Part shown: positions 1 to 6,033 of the stretch, piece by piece
Numbering within the stretch: position 1 is the first letter of the stretch
Layout: every line of letters starts with the position of its first letter
Source: Deltaproteobacteria bacterium
GTDB taxonomy: Bacteria; Desulfobacterota; Dissulfuribacteria; Dissulfuribacterales; UBA3076
Reading direction: 5' to 3'
DNA length: 12,807 bases
Assembly: GCA_013138705.1 (NCBI GenBank)
Contig: WTCF01000020.1
Location: forward strand, 1 to 12,807
Made by a program: the position numbers and the translations under genes
The notes under the pieces: model-generated
What the model saw: only the letters and a program-made list of their open reading frames with translations
Told to the model about the DNA's origin: nothing
Databases searched by the model: none

Positions 1-709
1 TTTTCATAATCAGGTGCTTTATGCCCCTAATCTGTTTAAATGTAGCCCCTTCGCTTATACACTGAATAGCCTTTTGCGGATCAACCACTTTTGAACCGGC
101 AATCATATCAACCCCGTAGTCAAAAAGCACAGGTGACAAAGGCGAGGTCGCTCCTACCATCACCACAAAACTCTTCCTGCACAAACTTAATAATTCATCT
201 ACTGTATGATTGATAAATGACGTACCGGTAATAGCCACAACATCAGCCATAGGCAGTACATTTTCAGCCTCTTCTGCCGACAGATCCCCTTCCTGGGGTC
301 TTTTTTCTATCACCCAGAGTCTATTGGCCAATTTCCGCATCCTGGGAATAAATGGGAAATGGCCCACGACGCATACGTTTTTGCCCTTTCCTTTTTCTGC
401 TAATATTTCAAAGGCATTCAGTTCAACACAACGTTGTTCATCAATCTCTATCAAGGAGTTCAAGGCCGCCATGCCGATAGATGCCTCCAGGAGATTGTCT
501 GATCGAGCATATTCTACCACTTCTAACGCGGTTTTTTGAGCTAATTCGCCCGCATCTCTGACCGGCAGGTGGGGAATGCAATCATCCTGAAAAGTAGAAG
601 ACAGTCCGCAACCTCTGCTGACCACTGCTGTCCAGTGTATACAAGTATGAATTTCTTGAATTTTATAATCTTCTGTCACAGCGGAAATAATATCATTGAG
701 AATCTTCAT
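1..709 (-). CDS. DUF364/DUF4213 Rossmann-like protein, 3' end cut by the window edge
   Basis: Reading the minus strand from the ATG at 709-707 gives 236 codons that stay open to position 1, so only the C-terminal end is missing. Residues 1-100 match the style of the N-terminal DUF4213 domain. Residues ~110-230 form the Rossmann-like DUF364 half, with GHFPFIPRM (116-124), the proline/aspartate segment KRPQEGD (136-142), a V-A-I-T-G-T-S strand-turn (158-164), GATSPLSP (186-193) and a final GVDMIAG (199-205). The family was labelled 'putative heavy-metal chelation' from structural work, but no reaction is established. Members often sit beside metal or molybdate ABC transporters, and none is visible here. 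An AGGAAG ribosome site lies 5 bases before the ATG and supports the start. Its first ~45 bp, including the ribosome site, recur imperfectly near 1664-1710. I am confident of the family and unsure of the role. Confidence 0.85.
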   Translation of the reverse strand, partial: MKILNDIISAVTEDYKIQEIHTCIHWTAVVSRGCGLSSTFQDDCIPHLPVRDAGELAQKTALEVVEYARSDNLLEASIGMAALNSLIEIDEQRCVELNAFEILAEKGKGKNVCVVGHFPFIPRMRKLANRLWVIEKRPQEGDLSAEEAENVLPMADVVAITGTSFINHTVDELLSLCRKSFVVMVGATSPLSPVLFDYGVDMIAGSKVVDPQKAIQCISEGATFKQIRGIKHLIMK

Positions 710-742
710 GTAATCTTCCTTAATGCCATAAAATCAGACCTC

Positions 743-782
743 GTTAAGTGGTTCAGTAGTTGATTAGTTAAGTAGTTATTAT
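743..782 (+). repeat. Period-8 tandem micro-repeat (GTT-headed octamers)
   Basis: Five consecutive octamers each begin with GTT: GTTAAGTG, GTTCAGTA, GTTGATTA, GTTAAGTA, GTTATTAT. The array lies in the non-coding gap upstream of the DUF364 gene. Similar arrays occur at 870-902 and 8501-8538, both reading on the minus strand. Confidence 0.6.
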
Positions 783-869
783 TATTTGGATTTATATGGT
801 TTGCATAGAAATTGGACACTTGATGTAGTTGAAGCTCTAATATGCTGATTTAACATATTTATTTTCCGA

Positions 870-902
870 CTCAACAACTTAACGATTCAACTATTTGACG
901 AT
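870..902 (-). repeat. Period-8 tandem micro-repeat, opposite orientation
   Basis: Read on the minus strand the octamers are GTCAAATA, GTTGAATC, GTTAAGTT, GTTGAGTC. The array is the same type as 743-782 but inverted, so the two face each other across ~90 bp of A+T-rich sequence downstream of the RelE toxin gene. I see no gene between them. Confidence 0.5.
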
Positions 903-930
903 CTCTGAAAATACGCAAATATCTCTACTG

Positions 931-1215
931 TTAAATTCTTTTGATAGCCGCTTTGTAAACTTGGTTTCTCTCCCGCTTACCGACTGCTATGACCGATACA
1001 ATCAGCTCCTTATCACGTATCTGATACACTAGACGATATCCGGCCCGCCGCAGTTTGATTTTGTAGCAATCTTTTATCCCGCCAAGACGAGCACTTTTTA
1101 TGCGGGGTTGCCCTATTCGTTCTTTTAACTTTTTAGCAAAGATAGAGCGAACGGTTGAATCTAAGCTATCCCACTCTTTCTTTGCGTCCACCTTAAAAAC
1201 CAGCTTAAAGGTCAT
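931..1215 (-). CDS. relE: RelE-type mRNA interferase toxin
   Basis: This 94-residue protein is close to E. coli RelE in length and register. The positions known to matter for ribosome-dependent mRNA cleavage in RelE are all present at the same numbers: K52 and K54 in CYKIKLR, R61 in GYRLVYQ, R81 in VGKRER, and Y87. By family knowledge it enters the ribosomal A site and cuts the mRNA codon there, and its antitoxin neutralises it. The ATG (1215-1213) lies inside the end of the antitoxin gene, an 11-bp overlap typical of co-translated toxin-antitoxin pairs. No inactivating change is visible, so the toxin is probably functional. Assignment to RelE rather than the wider ParE superfamily is strong. 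It could also be called StbE, given the type of antitoxin beside it. Confidence 0.93.
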   Translation of the reverse strand: MTFKLVFKVDAKKEWDSLDSTVRSIFAKKLKERIGQPRIKSARLGGIKDCYKIKLRRAGYRLVYQIRDKELIVSVIAVGKRERNQVYKAAIKRI

Positions 1216-1459
1216 TTATATCTACCTCGATTTCAGGCTGATTTTTACGTGCCTCGACAATTGCGGCCAATTCTATATCTTCCAATTTGTCCATTAACAA
1301 TTCATAGGCTTCCGCAGGAACCGCATAAAAAACCGGCTCATTGCGATTCAAAATCACAACTGGAGCACCATCACCCCGCTGAACCACTGCCATCGGGTTT
1401 TTCTTTAACTCGGAAATTCCGGCACTAACGTCTGCCAAAATTGAATGTGTAATAGCCAT
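1205..1459 (-). CDS. Antitoxin of the RelE pair (Phd/YefM N-terminus, RelB-like tail)
   Basis: This 84-residue antitoxin lies directly upstream of and overlaps the relE-like toxin. Residues ~1-50 (ITHSILADVSAGISELKKNP, then VVILNRNEPVFYAVP) have the Phd/YefM pattern, a DNA-binding dimer fold. The acidic tail from ~60 to 84 (ELAAIVEARK, then EIEVDINDL) resembles the toxin-wrapping tail of RelB. Pairs of this kind are also named StbD/StbE. The ATG at 1459-1457 is chosen because a strong AGGAGGTG lies 8 bases before it. An in-frame GTG at 1468-1466 overlaps that ribosome site and is unlikely to be the start. The product should repress its own promoter, which contains a perfect palindrome at 1495-1509, with the RelE complex tuning repression. 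Confidence 0.88.
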   Translation of the reverse strand: MAITHSILADVSAGISELKKNPMAVVQRGDGAPVVILNRNEPVFYAVPAEAYELLMDKLEDIELAAIVEARKNQPEIEVDINDL

Positions 1460-1494
1460 TGTGAACACCTCCTTTGACCTATACAGTAACCTAT

Positions 1495-1534
1495 ATAATA
1501 GTCTATTATTAAGTCATTTACCCAAACATTGCAA
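1495..1534 (-). promoter_or_regulatory. Toxin-antitoxin promoter with palindromic operator
   Basis: On the minus strand a TTGCAA (1534-1529) is followed after 17 bases by TAATAA (1511-1506). The 15-bp perfect palindrome ATAATAGTCTATTAT (plus strand 1495-1509) overlaps the -10 element. A direct repeat TATAGGT (two copies on the minus strand at ~1478-1494) lies between it and the antitoxin ribosome site. This layout is expected of an autoregulated antitoxin promoter. The promoter boxes are inference; the palindrome is seen directly. Confidence 0.5.
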
Positions 1535-1638
1535 GGAAAAAGACTATTTAAAAGTACAATTAAAAATTTTATTCCCAGGCTTTTAGGCATCCTTCATTTT
1601 GTAGTTTACACTTTTTTAACATAGACGGATGCCAGCCA

Positions 1639-2015
1639 TTAACTAAGGACATAATAGTTGAAATCACAATGGAGATAAATATCATTGAGTATTTCCATGT
1701 AATCTTCCTTGGGATTCGCAACCGTAAAAATACTTTTTGAATCAGCCACAGACAAAAACAGACGTTAAGGTACAGGTCTACCCAAAAGGTATCTCCAATT
1801 TGATTATCTGTAAAAACATAATCAAACGAAAATGTATCATTATATGTCTTATATGCCCCTGGGTCAGGGTCAGGTCCATCCGGCTGAGACAAGTTGCCAA
1901 TTTCTCCGTAAGAATGGCCATAATTATCTGATGCCCAAAACTCAAAATCTATACTGAAGCGATTTCCTGTTACCTTACCTGCCAATGTCTGAATCTTGGG
2001 TTGCACTGTTGGCAA
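1639..2015 (-). pseudogene. Frameshifted relic of an unrecognised beta-rich protein
   Basis: An open frame from a stop at 2030-2028 gives a protein-like, aromatic- and Asp/Gly-rich stretch with no ATG: about 84 codons from TTG at 2015, including FSIDFEFWASDNYG, TYNDTFSFDYVF and GDTFWVDLYLNV. Past position ~1761 the frame turns implausible (Cys/Trp/Arg-rich), whereas reading one base back gives a 40-codon tail of normal composition (LFLSVADSKSIF, VANPKEDYMEILND) ending at TAA 1641-1639. An A5 run at 1754-1758 marks the likely slip. The alternating polar/hydrophobic pattern suggests a beta-sandwich, perhaps a secreted protein that has lost its N-terminus and signal peptide. I do not recognise the family. 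The frameshift could also be a sequencing error. Confidence 0.45.
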
Positions 2016-2089
2016 GGTATCTAAACTTCAAAATGTCTGGCGAGATCGCCTTAAAGGAGGTTATCCAGTTTTCTGTTTAATATTGAAGC

Positions 2090-2111
2090 TCCCCGCAGCA
2101 AGTTGCGGGGA
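2090..2111. repeat. GC-rich perfect hairpin (8-bp stem)
   Basis: TCCCCGCA and TGCGGGGA pair perfectly around a 6-base loop, GCAAGT. No T-run follows on either strand, so it is not a standard rho-independent terminator. It looks like a small palindromic dispersed repeat, though no second copy lies in this window. Confidence 0.5.
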
Positions 2112-2230
2112 ATGCGCTTGCTTTTGCGGTTCAAACAATGATTATATCATCTCAAGAGAATCACACTGGAAAAATGTGCTGCTTACAAGGGAGGTTGGCC
2201 TAAACAAAAACTGAATCGAACATGTCAGTT

Positions 2231-2270
2231 CACCCGACTGGTGTTTCGCTGCGCTTCACACCAACCGGTG
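2231..2270. repeat. Palindromic intergenic repeat
   Basis: Arms CACCCGACTGGTGT (2231-2244) and ACACCAACCGGTG (2258-2270) pair imperfectly; TGGTGT/ACACCA and CACC/GGTG are perfect. The loop is TTCGCTGCGCTTC. The loop and arms resemble a palindrome of the 'GGTTTCGCTGCGCT' type seen scattered between genes in many Gram-negative genomes. The family link is from memory and not tested here. Confidence 0.5.
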
Positions 2271-2297
2271 ATTTTATCGTTCTGCTCTCGGGGATTA

Positions 2298-2326
2298 TTG
2301 CCTCATATAGTGGCAAGTGTTACAAT
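2298..2326 (+). promoter_or_regulatory. Sigma70-type promoter before the small ORF and nuclease gene
   Basis: TTGCCT (2298-2303), a 17-base spacer, and TACAAT (2321-2326) match the -35/-10 pattern at 4/6 and 5/6 positions. Predicted transcription starts near 2333, just before the small ORF at 2349. Confidence 0.45.
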
Positions 2327-2348
2327 GATACGGTAAAGGAATTATACC

Positions 2349-2432
2349 ATGACAGCAATGAGTGACAGATTTGAGGTTTGCGGGGATTTTACCAACGGTC
2401 ATGAATTACACCCATTTAATCCTACTGCATGA
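2349..2432 (+). CDS. 27-residue small ORF ahead of the nuclease gene
   Basis: ATG at 2349 is preceded by AAAGGA ending 8 bases upstream and by the promoter at 2298-2326. It encodes 27 residues beginning MTAMSDRFEVCGDF and stops at TGA 2430-2432, 19 bases before the nuclease ATG. I recognise no family. It may be a leader peptide, a tiny partner protein, or the start of a decayed gene. Support is limited to the ribosome site, promoter and spacing. Confidence 0.3.
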   Translation: MTAMSDRFEVCGDFTNGHELHPFNPTA

Positions 2433-2451
2433 GAGCTATTAGGTGTAACTA

Positions 2452-3030
2452 ATGAAAAATCAACAATTAGAAGAAACCCGCTTGGATCGTATTGAAAAAG
2501 GTCTGGAGTTACTCCTTCAAGGGACTTTAGAGCTGAAAGAGTCGCAGAAGAAGACTGACGAGCAGCTTGAAAAGACTATAAGGAAATTAGATGAAATTGG
2601 TAGGCAGTTAGGTGATCTTGGGCTGGTACAGGGAGAAGTTGCCGAGGATTTATTTTATAGAAACGTTAGCTATTTATTTAAAGATAGAGATATCACCTTT
2701 AGCAATATAAGGCGAAACATAAAGAAAAAGGGTCTCGCAGAATATGATATTGTTGCGGCAAATAAAGGTGCAGTATTGGTAATTGAAGTAAAAAACAAAC
2801 TTCAGAAGAGAATGATTGACAGCTTCATTAATAAAAAACTTCCGAAATTTAAAAAGGCCTTTCCTCAGTACCGGGATTATAAATTATTAGCTGGTATAGG
2901 AGCTTTGGTTGTAAAGGATGACGTTGGCAGGTATGCGGAGAAATCCGGGCTTTACGTGTTAACGCAGGCGAGTGATGGTGGCGCAACGCTGACAAACAGG
3001 AAGAACTTTAGAGCAAAGGAATTTTCTTAG
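2452..3030 (+). CDS. Coiled-coil PD-(D/E)XK nuclease-like protein
   Basis: The protein has 192 residues. Residues ~5-58 are a charged amphipathic coiled coil (LDRIEKGLELLLQGTLELKE onward). A GEVAED helix (61-66) follows, then a compact nuclease-like core with D99 in AEYDIV and E112/K114 in VIEVKN, the spacing of the PD-(D/E)XK active site. A lysine-rich helix (115-137) and a strand ALVV follow. This architecture matches small DUF3782-like proteins of cyanobacteria, archaea and deltaproteobacteria, often linked to mobile or defence DNA. DNA cleavage is inferred; no partner methylase or helicase is present. The start is ATG 2452 with a modest AGGTG 9 bases upstream. A strong hairpin follows the stop. 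I am sure of the fold pattern and unsure of activity or role. Confidence 0.75.
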   Translation: MKNQQLEETRLDRIEKGLELLLQGTLELKESQKKTDEQLEKTIRKLDEIGRQLGDLGLVQGEVAEDLFYRNVSYLFKDRDITFSNIRRNIKKKGLAEYDIVAANKGAVLVIEVKNKLQKRMIDSFINKKLPKFKKAFPQYRDYKLLAGIGALVVKDDVGRYAEKSGLYVLTQASDGGATLTNRKNFRAKEFS

Positions 3031-3036
3031 AGGAAA

Positions 3037-3069
3037 GACAATTTACGACCTCAATCGTCGGAAATTGTC
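3037..3069. terminator. Hairpin just after the nuclease gene
   Basis: GACAATTTACGAC (3037-3049) and GTCGGAAATTGTC (3057-3069) pair at 12 of 13 positions around a 7-base loop, 6 bases after the stop codon. There is no T-run on the plus strand; on the minus strand the stem is followed by TTTCC. It may protect or end transcripts, but it is not a canonical intrinsic terminator for the upstream gene. Confidence 0.4.
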
Positions 3070-3153
3070 AGCCGAGTAAAAAAGACAAAGTATCTCCCTA
3101 ATCCCTGAAGCGATTTCCTATTACTTACCTTTCCTGTATGAAGAAATCGATAA

Positions 3154-3351
3154 AGAAGTGAAAAGGAGCCCACAGCCAAAATCTATTCAGCAAGCTATAT
3201 GGCACGGCATAACCTTGGCTCAACCGGAGGCATTCAACAGGGCCTCATTACCTTGTCCAAGAAAGACTTGATTGAAAAGGATTACAGGACAGGTGTCTGG
3301 TCTGTCGTTGATCCTATTTTTGTGTGCTGGCTTATTGAAATGAGTTTATGA
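3154..3351 (+). pseudogene. C-terminal remnant of an AAA-type ATPase (winged-helix tail)
   Basis: After a stop at 3151-3153 the frame is open for 65 codons to TGA 3349-3351, with no start codon or ribosome site at its head. The product (IYSASYMARHNLGS, IQQGLITLSKKDLIEK, VWSVVDPIFVCWL) is the C-terminal winged-helix segment typical of a family of stand-alone archaeal/bacterial AAA ATPases, whose proteins end in a 'VDP-x-F-x-x-WL' motif. In intact members it follows some 300 residues of ATPase, which are absent upstream. The N-terminal piece of the same kind of protein lies downstream at 5019-5273, so the two pieces are in swapped order. The sequence upstream (3105-3131) instead shares a short repeat with the relic at 1954-1980. 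Confidence 0.7.
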
Positions 3352-3372
3352 TTCCGCTGAAAAAACCCAATC

Positions 3373-3450
3373 TGCGGCGTTGCTTCAATTTTCCACTCAC
3401 TGCGGCATACGATAAGTACGCATCATTCCTGGAAAATTTTGCGCTTTGCA
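3373..3450. repeat. Long imperfect hairpin repeat
   Basis: ATTTTCCA (3388-3395) pairs perfectly with TGGAAAAT (3430-3437). Flanking arms TGCGGCGTTGC and GCGCTTTGCA extend the pairing with gaps, and an inner stem forms from TGCGGCATAC (3401-3410) and GTACGCA (3416-3422). The layout resembles a dispersed intergenic repeat I associate with deltaproteobacterial genomes. It fills most of the gap between the ATPase remnant and the GGDEF gene. Confidence 0.5.
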
Positions 3451-3519
3451 TCTCGAACCTTCTAAATGACATAAAGCCAGATCCTGTAACCAGATTTTCC
3501 AGGAATATAGCTCAGTGGT

Positions 3520-4605
3520 ATGGAGCAAATGAAAAAAATATGGAGCGATGCCATAGCACAGCAAGAAGATAAGATTCAGAAGCAATACTTTGGCCGAATT
3601 TTGGAGGGTCAGTATTCCGCCGCTCTGAGAACGAGAGTTTCTGAGGGCGTAGGAGTCTTTGTTGAGTGTGAGAAAATAGGCCATCAGATAATTCCTTATA
3701 TTTCGGCGTGGCATGAGGATGACAGAATAATTTGGTATGAATATGCTGGGCAAGAATTTTGTGATCTGCTTGGCTGCAGCTTTGAAAAGTTGGCTGAATC
3801 TTTTCGAAAGTCAATCATTGACCAGAGAGTTTACCGCTACACGGATCGTGAAAAAAAAGTAGAAGAAAAAATCATAACCAGAGATGAGCTTCGGGGAGCC
3901 TGGAAAGGGCTCCGTGAGGAGGTCAAGGAATCTGGCCGGGTTGAAGCAGTTTATAAGGTGTTGACAAGTGATAACAATACGGTCTGGCTCAAGGACCAAG
4001 CCTCAATTGAGACCTTTGAAGAGGATAATATCTGCATTTCAATTGGCTTTCTGACCGATGTCACCAAGGAGATGGAGCTGAAGGACCTGTTTGAACGAAT
4101 TGGTTACATTGACGAACTGACAAAACTGCCCAAGAGATCGATTCTGGATAGAATACTTGAGATCAATATTGGTAATTTGCAGCGAGGGCATATTGAAGAT
4201 TTTGTACTGATGATGATTGATGTGGACCACTTCAAGCTGGTGAACGATACCCATGGACATCAGGCGGGTGACTATATTCTGGCAACGTTGGCAGATGTTA
4301 TGACATCCACCACCAGAAAACAGGATGAGATAGGCCGATACGGTGGAGATGAATTTTATGGTTTCACGGTTGGCGATATAACCACCGGCTTGAAATTTGC
4401 GGAAAGACTCCGAAGGCGGGTAGAAAAATACAAGTTTACTTATAAAAACAAGAATGTCCCGATAACAGTCTCAATTGGGCTCGTTTCGGCAACACAGGCC
4501 GGTAAAGTTGAGTCGCTGACCGCCGACCAGCTTATTTTCTCGGCAGACAAGAGGCTGTATGCTGCCAAGCAGGGTGGGCAAAATAGAGTTGTCTCTGATG
4601 TGTAA
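3520..4605 (+). CDS. PAS-GGDEF diguanylate cyclase
   Basis: The protein has 361 residues. Residues ~60-190 form a PAS-like sensor ending in a PAC-type segment (VYKVLTSDNNTVWLKD then IGFLTDVTKEMEL), with a charged insert at 105-140. Residues ~191-361 are a GGDEF domain: DELTKLPKR (198-206), metal-binding D234 in MMIDVDHFK, N242 and D251 in VNDTHGHQAGD, and an intact GGDEF at 275-279. An RxxD inhibitory site (R266, D269) sits five residues before GGDEF, so product inhibition is expected. It should make cyclic di-GMP from two GTP in the cytosol; no membrane segments are visible. The start is bounded by a TAG 12 bases before the ATG. ATG 3520 is used, but its ribosome site is poor and ATG 3529 is possible. 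The signal sensed is unknown. Confidence 0.9.
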   Translation: MEQMKKIWSDAIAQQEDKIQKQYFGRILEGQYSAALRTRVSEGVGVFVECEKIGHQIIPYISAWHEDDRIIWYEYAGQEFCDLLGCSFEKLAESFRKSIIDQRVYRYTDREKKVEEKIITRDELRGAWKGLREEVKESGRVEAVYKVLTSDNNTVWLKDQASIETFEEDNICISIGFLTDVTKEMELKDLFERIGYIDELTKLPKRSILDRILEINIGNLQRGHIEDFVLMMIDVDHFKLVNDTHGHQAGDYILATLADVMTSTTRKQDEIGRYGGDEFYGFTVGDITTGLKFAERLRRRVEKYKFTYKNKNVPITVSIGLVSATQAGKVESLTADQLIFSADKRLYAAKQGGQNRVVSDV

Positions 4606-4617
4606 AGGAGCTGATAG

Positions 4618-4822
4618 GCTGATAGGAAATCGCTTTTTGCGATTTGGACTGAAACGGCACTCCCAAGCACCATACACTAATTTTTTTAGCACTGTTGGAA
4701 GCTGGAGGTCAAGGAATTTTCAATGTGTCGTGAAAAAGAGGGAAAAATAAATGTTTCGGCCCCTGGAGGAGTTAATTCACGCATATTTTGCGCGCACATG
4801 GCCAATAGCTACCTGTGAAAAT
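4618..4822 (+). repeat. 205-bp dispersed direct repeat, copy 1
   Basis: This segment matches 7592-7796 over 205 bases without gaps, with about 11 differences by eye, all after the first ~54 bases. It starts 12 bases after the GGDEF stop codon, where GCTGATAG is itself doubled. It contains a perfect 7-bp hairpin AAATCGC-TTTTT-GCGATTT (4627-4645). A plus-strand frame ending VVKKREK is open in both copies, but it resembles no known protein. On the minus strand a TTGACC -35-like box lies near the middle. No transposase or clear terminal inverted repeats are present. Confidence 0.9.
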
Positions 4823-4834
4823 AGCTTATCGGGC

Positions 4835-4855
4835 CATTTGCCGGTTTGGCAAATG
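4835..4855. repeat. Perfect 8-bp hairpin
   Basis: CATTTGCC (4835-4842) and GGCAAATG (4848-4855) pair perfectly around GGTTT, just after repeat copy 1. No T-run follows. The next ~50 bases are rich in GAGCG/GCGAGCG units. There is no equivalent after repeat copy 2. Confidence 0.5.
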
Positions 4856-4964
4856 CCGGAGTTTGTGTTCGTCCGCGTGCGTCGAGCGAGCGCAGCGAGC
4901 GGGCGGTTAATTTTCATGCTCGGGGGTGACGAAAGCCACTGTCATGAACGTTTGGGTTTATTGC

Positions 4965-4993
4965 TTGCAATGATTAATAAATCATGCTTTAAT
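4965..4993 (+). promoter_or_regulatory. Promoter with palindromic spacer, before the ATPase fragment
   Basis: TTGCAA (4965-4970), a 17-base spacer and TTTAAT (4988-4993) form a good -35/-10 pair. The palindrome ATGATT-AATA-AATCAT starts at the last base of the -35 box and fills most of the spacer, as an operator would. It points at the truncated ATPase gene whose ATG is at 5019, so the regulatory region seems better preserved than the gene. Confidence 0.45.
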
Positions 4994-5018
4994 TAAGTTG
5001 CTTAAAGAAAGCAACGCA

Positions 5019-5273
5019 ATGAAAAAAAATCCATTTTATCTCAAAGAAATACCTGTTGACGCCCCTTTTTGTGACCGGGAGAAAGAGCTTGCCGACCTTA
5101 TCTCCTATGCAAAATCCAATATAAATGTCGTTCTGTTTTCACCAAGGCGATACGGCAAGACATCCCTTACCAAAAGAGTGCAAAACAGCCTTAAATCCGA
5201 TGGCACATTAACAGCCTATTGTGACCTCTTCGGCGTTACGTCAGTTGAAGAAATTGCGGGAAAAAGCTTCTAA
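5019..5273 (+). pseudogene. N-terminal fragment of an AAA-type ATPase
   Basis: Starting at ATG 5019, the frame runs 84 codons to TAA. The opening (MKKNPFYLKEIPVDAPFCDR, then EKELADLI) and a Walker A of the form SPRRYGKTS (41-49) identify the start of a stand-alone AAA ATPase of the archaeal-like type. Intact members have several hundred residues, with Walker B and a winged-helix tail. Here the match ends near residue 81 (SVEEIAGK), after which SF and a stop follow, so Walker B and everything beyond are lost. A TTG at 4998 could extend the frame by 7 codons but has no ribosome site. A C-terminal remnant of the same family lies upstream at 3154-3351. The fragment cannot be a working ATPase. Confidence 0.75.
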
Positions 5274-6033
5274 GAATAATTTTTCGCATCATCTTTTACT
5301 CCTTTCTTTGTTTTAAATTTTTCCCCAAAAAGAATCTTCCGCAAACCGACGGTATTAGATAAGGCGGAATAGACAAACGTGTGCGGTCTGTGCCATCTTA
5401 TTGCTATTACTAAACTTGCTATTGAGCAGTCACTGTACACAGGGACTCCAGGAGGATCTGCTACGGCCGTCAAGGCTTGCCGGCATTGATCAGGCGGGTC
5501 CATCCTCTACTATCATTGTCGTTGACCACCCATATATCCCCTATTCCGGTAAGTTTTTTATAAAACCCTTATTTTCTGAGGGTTCACACAGTTTAATAAA
5601 AAATAGTAGTCGTAGAAAAATTGGTCTATACTAACAAGATAGCCGCTTTTTAAGCCACTTCAGTGTTACAGTGTTATTAAGATAGCGTTAATTTTCTGTT
5701 AAACTTTAAAAATCGTAAGGCCGAATCCAACACAAATGATTTTCTTATATTTTACCCAGTCATCTATACTTGATACTTGGGTATTGTTATATTTTGATGA
5801 AGAGAGTGTTAATTTTTTGGTTAAAAGGCGAGACCTTTGCACAACATGCCGAAAATCGTGGAGAGGACATAGAGATATACTGATATATTTTCAGACTTCC
5901 CATATTGCTACCAATTGGGGGAAGGCCAGACTGAAATGATGCTGGAGTGTGGAAGAACGGATTGGACATTTCTCAACCTGACTTTTTTCGCCCATCACTT
6001 TTAAAGAACTTTTACTAATTCGATTAACATTCT
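5274..6033. other. ~760-bp stretch with no supportable gene
   Basis: Open frames here are short, without ribosome sites, and resemble nothing I know. The sequence turns A+T-rich after ~5560. Weak GTT-headed octamers (GTTACAGT, GTTATTAA at 5665-5680) recall the period-8 arrays. At ~5828 there is GAGACCTTTGCACAAC, which resembles an insertion-sequence end, but no transposase or matching opposite end follows. This is probably decayed DNA. Confidence 0.5.

Larger units (their letters stand above)
2016..2297. other. Non-coding stretch with two hairpin repeats
   Basis: I find no gene between the relic at 2015 and the promoter at 2298. The stretch holds a strong AAAGGAGGT-type ribosome-site sequence at ~2053 with no start codon at a usable distance, and the two hairpins listed separately (2090-2111 and 2231-2270). 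Confidence 0.5.

Noticed and set aside
743..902. Possible CRISPR array from repeated short units
   Set aside because: Units are only 8 bases with no spacers and no cas genes nearby; this is a tandem micro-repeat.
2052..2069. Stretch resembling the complement of the 16S rRNA 3' end (AAAGGAGGT-ATCCAG)
   Set aside because: Only about 16 bases match, with one mismatch, and the adjoining conserved 16S sequence is absent. It is better seen as an orphan strong ribosome-binding sequence or a chance match.
4618..4822. A 43-codon plus-strand frame conserved in both 205-bp repeats as a possible small gene
   Set aside because: It has no start codon with a ribosome site inside the repeat, and several of the differences between copies change the amino acid, so there is no sign of protein-level selection.
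5270..5503. Minus-strand 77-codon open frame opposite the gene-free stretch
   Set aside because: There is no ribosome site, the composition is odd, and I recognise no family. The lysine-rich tail alone is not convincing.
5828..5846. GAGACCTTTGCACAAC, resembling the terminal repeat of some IS5-type insertion sequences
   Set aside because: No transposase frame and no inverted partner end were found downstream. A single short end is not enough to annotate an element.
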